Below the pieces are notes generated by a model, which was not told where the DNA came from, did no database searches, and was given only the letters and a program-made list of their open reading frames with translations. This document shows, piece after piece, positions 61,101-64,000 of a stretch of DNA of 64,000 nt (the first letter of the stretch is position 1; each line of letters begins with the position of its first letter). The position numbers were made by a program, and so were the translations under genes. Source of the DNA: Halothiobacillus sp. GTDB taxonomy: Bacteria; Pseudomonadota; Gammaproteobacteria; Halothiobacillales; Halothiobacillaceae. The stretch lies in contig JADQCE010000001.1 in assembly GCA_016278265.1 (NCBI GenBank), forward strand, positions 248,001 through 312,000. The letters run 5' to 3'.

Positions 61101-64000
61101 TTACGATTCTGGCGTGTCGAGGTGCTCGCAGATCTGACGGTTGTTGATCAGGCAGTGGGTGAGTTCTTCGAGCGGCATGGGCTTGGCGAACAGGTAGCCC
61201 TGCAGGATGTCGCAACCCCAGCCGACCAGGATGTCGCGCTGGGCCTCGGTCTCGATGCCCTCGGCGACCACCTTGATGCCCAGGTGGTGGGCCATCGAGA
61301 TCACCCCTTGCACGATCGCCGCGTCGTCGGCGCTGTGCTCCACGCCGCTGATGAAACTGCGATCGATCTTGAGCTTGTCGATCGGCAGGTGCTTGAGATA
61401 GCTCAGGCTGGAAAAGCCGGTGCCGAAATCGTCGATCGAGATGCTGATGGTGCTGTCGCGCAGCTGGTGCAGGGTCTCGATGGCCGTTTCGGTCTCGTTC
61501 ATCAGGATGCCTTCGGTCAGTTCGAGTTCCAGACGATTGGCCGGCAAACCACTGAGCTCGAGCATCCGTCGAATGGTGGCCAGGAAGTTGGGGCGATTGA
61601 ACTGGATCGGCGAGAGATTGATCGCCATCCGGCCTTCGGCCATGCCAAGGTCGACCAGCGTCTTCATGTCCCGACAGGCGCGTTCCAGGACCCACTCGCT
61701 CAGGGGGATGATCTGGCCGGTTTCCTCCGCAAGCGGAATGAAGGTGGCCGGCGAGATCCAGCCGTGGCTGGGGTGATGCCAGCGCAATAGCGCCTCGAAC
61801 CCGGCGATTAAGCGCTCCTTGCCCAGCACCAGCGGTTGATAGAACACCTGGAAGTCACCGCGTTCCAGTGCCTCCTGCATGTCATTGCGCAGACCCACCC
61901 GCTGACGCACTTGAGTGTTGATCTCCTCGTTGAAGATCTGGCAGGTGTCATGCCCCTGTTGCTTGGCCCGGTACATGGCCATGTCGGCCTGCTGGATCAG
62001 GGTGCCGGGGTTCTCCATGTTCGGCTCGCTGATGCCGATGCCGATGCTCGCGCTCAAGTACAACTCGTGACCGTCGATGCGATAGGGCCGGCTGATCTCC
62101 GGCAGCAGTCGCTCGGCGACCAGCATTGCCTCTTCCTCGCCGTCGATGTCGGCGAGCAGGGTGACGAACTCGTCGCCACCGAACCGGGCCAGCGTGTCTT
62201 CTGCCCGCATCTGGCCTTCGAGCCGGCGAGCCACTTCGATCAGGATCTTGTCGCCCACGGCGTGACCGAGGCTGTCGTTGATCGGCTTGAATTCGTCGAG
62301 ATCGATGAAAAGCACCGCCGCGCGGGTGCCGCGGCGCCGGGTCAGTTCGATGGTGTGTCTCAGACGATCTTCGAACAGGCTGCGATTGCCCAGTCCCGTG
62401 AGGGCATCGTGGGTGGCATTGAAGGCCAGTTGCGCCTCATAGGACTTGTGTGCCGATACGTCGTTCTGCAGGCCGACGAAGTGGGTGATCTCGCCGTGCT
62501 CGTCCTCGACCGGGGCGATATGCAACTCGTTCCAGAACTGGCTGCCGTCCTTGCGGTAGTTGCGCAGCAGCACGCGCACCGGTTGGCGGGCGGCCAGTCC
62601 GTCGTGGATCTCTGCGATCGCGGTGGGATCCGTCTGCTCGCCCTGCAAGAAGCGACAGTTGCGCCCCAGTACCTCGTCGGCACGATAGCCGGTGATCTGG
62701 CTGAAGGCAGCATTGGTGTAGACGATCGGCAGGTCGGGTTTCTTCGCGTCCGCGATCACCACGCCGTGCATGCTGGCCTCGACACTGCGCTCGAGCGTGC
62801 GCAGGCGTCGTTCCTGGCGCTTGCGCAGCGTCACGTCCTTGGCAATGCCGTAGGCCGCCTCGATCCGGCCGTTGATCACCATCGGCAGGAAGGTGACGTC
62901 GAATTCGTGTCGACTGGCGTCGTCGTGCGTGACGGTCAGTTCCGCAACCTGGGTCCGGCCACGAAGGGTGCGCTCGATTGCCTGCTGTACCGCCTCCCGC
63001 TCGGAGGAGTCGATCAATTCGATCAGCGACTGATCCGCAATCTCGTCGGAGGAGCGATTGAGCATGGTTTCGGTGGTGTGATTGAACGTCCGCAGCCGTC
63101 CCTGGTTGTCCAACGAGAAGACCGCGTCGGGGTTGTAGGTGAACAGCGAGCGATAGCGTTGCTCGTTCTCTTCGAGGGCGATGCGATCGCGGTGACGCTC
63201 GATGGCCAGTGAGACCAAGTCCGCCGCGCGCGCAATCTGGCGGCGATGAGTCTGAGAGGGCCTGCCGGAAGTATTGCGGTAGCTGGCAAAGGTGCCGAGC
63301 ACCTCGCCGTTGGAGGCCAGCAGCGGGTAAGACCAGCAAGATCGCAGACCATCCTCGGTTGCCAGTTCGGCGAAACCGGACCAGCGTTCGTCCTGTGCGA
63401 TGTCTTCGGTGAACACCGGCTCCCGGCGGTGTGCCGCCGTGCCGCAGGTGCCGATGTCGGTGATCGGGATCATGGTCATGGCCGCGCGGTACGCGCCATT
63501 TAAGCTGGGCGCGGCGGCCAGGTGCAGGTTCTCGCCGGTCGCGTCGCTGAGCATGATCGAACAGCGCGAGTCGGGATCGTGCTCCTCCATGAGCTCGCAC
63601 ACCGAGACCAGCGTGTGCTCAAGCGAATCCGAGTGCAGAATCATCTGCTGAATGATCTGTTGTGATTCGAGTTCGCGTCGGGCGCCTGACAATCGGCGGG
63701 TCTGCTTGAGTCGGCTGCGTCCCAGTGCCAGCAGCAGGACAACCAAATGGGTGATCGCGAGACCGACCAGGGCAACAGCCGATGGCAGCACGGCGGCGAG
63801 GGCCGGTTGTTGCCCTTCCTCGAGGTAACTTGTGGCGGTCACGTTCGGCCCGAAGGGCAGTGTCAATTCCCTTTGGGCCAGCGCCACCTGATGATCATGG
63901 TGCGCCGGGTCGCTGCGGAGCTCGATGTGGGCGCCTTCGGCAAAATCGAGATGCACGGACAGCGGCCGGGTGGTCGGTCGCATCGCCCTTTCGATTAGGC
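61101..64000 (-). CDS. GAF-PAS-LOV-GGDEF-EAL signalling protein (5' end cut by window)
   Basis: The frame is open to the window edge, so the N-terminus is missing; numbering here is from ATG 63983, which may not be the start. Residues 1-64 look extracytoplasmic, 65-88 form a membrane helix, then GAF (about 105-262), PAS (265-385), a second PAS with all LOV flavin residues (GRNCRFLQ with Cys443, Asn475, Asn485, Gln506), GGDEF (602-606, with RAED product-inhibition site) and EAL (730-732 in EALLRW, with DDFGTG and AEGIET). It can plausibly both make and break c-di-GMP, with blue-light sensing inferred. The EAL end precedes a strong shared terminator. Confidence 0.93.
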   Translation of the reverse strand, partial: LIERAMRPTTRPLSVHLDFAEGAHIELRSDPAHHDHQVALAQRELTLPFGPNVTATSYLEEGQQPALAAVLPSAVALVGLAITHLVVLLLALGRSRLKQTRRLSGARRELESQQIIQQMILHSDSLEHTLVSVCELMEEHDPDSRCSIMLSDATGENLHLAAAPSLNGAYRAAMTMIPITDIGTCGTAAHRREPVFTEDIAQDERWSGFAELATEDGLRSCWSYPLLASNGEVLGTFASYRNTSGRPSQTHRRQIARAADLVSLAIERHRDRIALEENEQRYRSLFTYNPDAVFSLDNQGRLRTFNHTTETMLNRSSDEIADQSLIELIDSSEREAVQQAIERTLRGRTQVAELTVTHDDASRHEFDVTFLPMVINGRIEAAYGIAKDVTLRKRQERRLRTLERSVEASMHGVVIADAKKPDLPIVYTNAAFSQITGYRADEVLGRNCRFLQGEQTDPTAIAEIHDGLAARQPVRVLLRNYRKDGSQFWNELHIAPVEDEHGEITHFVGLQNDVSAHKSYEAQLAFNATHDALTGLGNRSLFEDRLRHTIELTRRRGTRAAVLFIDLDEFKPINDSLGHAVGDKILIEVARRLEGQMRAEDTLARFGGDEFVTLLADIDGEEEAMLVAERLLPEISRPYRIDGHELYLSASIGIGISEPNMENPGTLIQQADMAMYRAKQQGHDTCQIFNEEINTQVRQRVGLRNDMQEALERGDFQVFYQPLVLGKERLIAGFEALLRWHHPSHGWISPATFIPLAEETGQIIPLSEWVLERACRDMKTLVDLGMAEGRMAINLSPIQFNRPNFLATIRRMLELSGLPANRLELELTEGILMNETETAIETLHQLRDSTISISIDDFGTGFSSLSYLKHLPIDKLKIDRSFISGVEHSADDAAIVQGVISMAHHLGIKVVAEGIETEAQRDILVGWGCDILQGYLFAKPMPLEELTHCLINNRQICEHLDTPES

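Overview
The window is a 64 kb stretch of high-GC chromosome from a gammaproteobacterium, almost entirely core genes. Evidence for the group is gene content and synteny: fur divergent from bamE and next to recN, smpB-ratA-rnfH, hda, and rimP-nusA-infB-rbfA-truB-rpsO-pnp. A Na+/H+-type N-ATPase operon, a Na+-dependent NSS transporter, a cation/proton antiporter and an isocitrate dehydrogenase with NAD+-type residues would suit a halophilic or haloalkaliphilic chemolithoautotroph such as a sulfur oxidiser. That genus-level idea is inference only.

Layout. 1-6000: tail of an unknown gene, a Met-rich pentapeptide-repeat secreted protein, groES-groEL under a CIRCE element, icd, a CPXCG protein, tRNA-Arg(CCT), and an AT-rich islet with an unrecognised two-TM GAF-like protein and a small basic ORF. 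6000-12200: ytoQ-ilvD, DUF2254, a DJ-1/PfpI protein, a macrodomain protein and an exported alpha/beta hydrolase. 12200-17000: two entericidin-like lipoproteins, antiporter plus CBS protein, and a RimK / aspartoacylase-like / RimB-like cluster. 17100-23930: complete N-ATPase operon atpDCQRBEFAG. 24190-32800: tRNA-Leu, M16C metalloprotease, AI-2E-family permease, hda, smpB, NSS transporter, ratA-rnfH, bamE.

32900-51200: fur, recN, nadK, sugE/gdx, then hrcA-grpE-dnaK-dnaJ followed by the transcription/translation block rimP-nusA-infB-rbfA-truB-rpsO-pnp. 51200-64000: a degenerate EAL-HDOD protein, a cAMP-binding-fold protein, a lipoprotein PPIase, yciI, yciB, yciO, an M50 protease, scpA-scpB, a PTA/PTB-like acyltransferase, pgm, tRNA-Arg(CCG), and a large GAF-PAS-LOV-GGDEF-EAL protein cut by the window edge.

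How parts connect: HrcA probably represses its own gene and groESL through the two CIRCE elements, which are the only ones I see. The nusA operon has a near-consensus promoter followed by an intrinsic terminator before rimP, an arrangement suited to attenuation. The most interesting items are the probable blue-light-sensing c-di-GMP protein at the right edge, the NAD+-type Icd, the N-ATPase with two carboxylates per c subunit, and the unrecognised islet pair beside tRNA-Arg. No CRISPR array, insertion sequence, prophage or integrase was seen.
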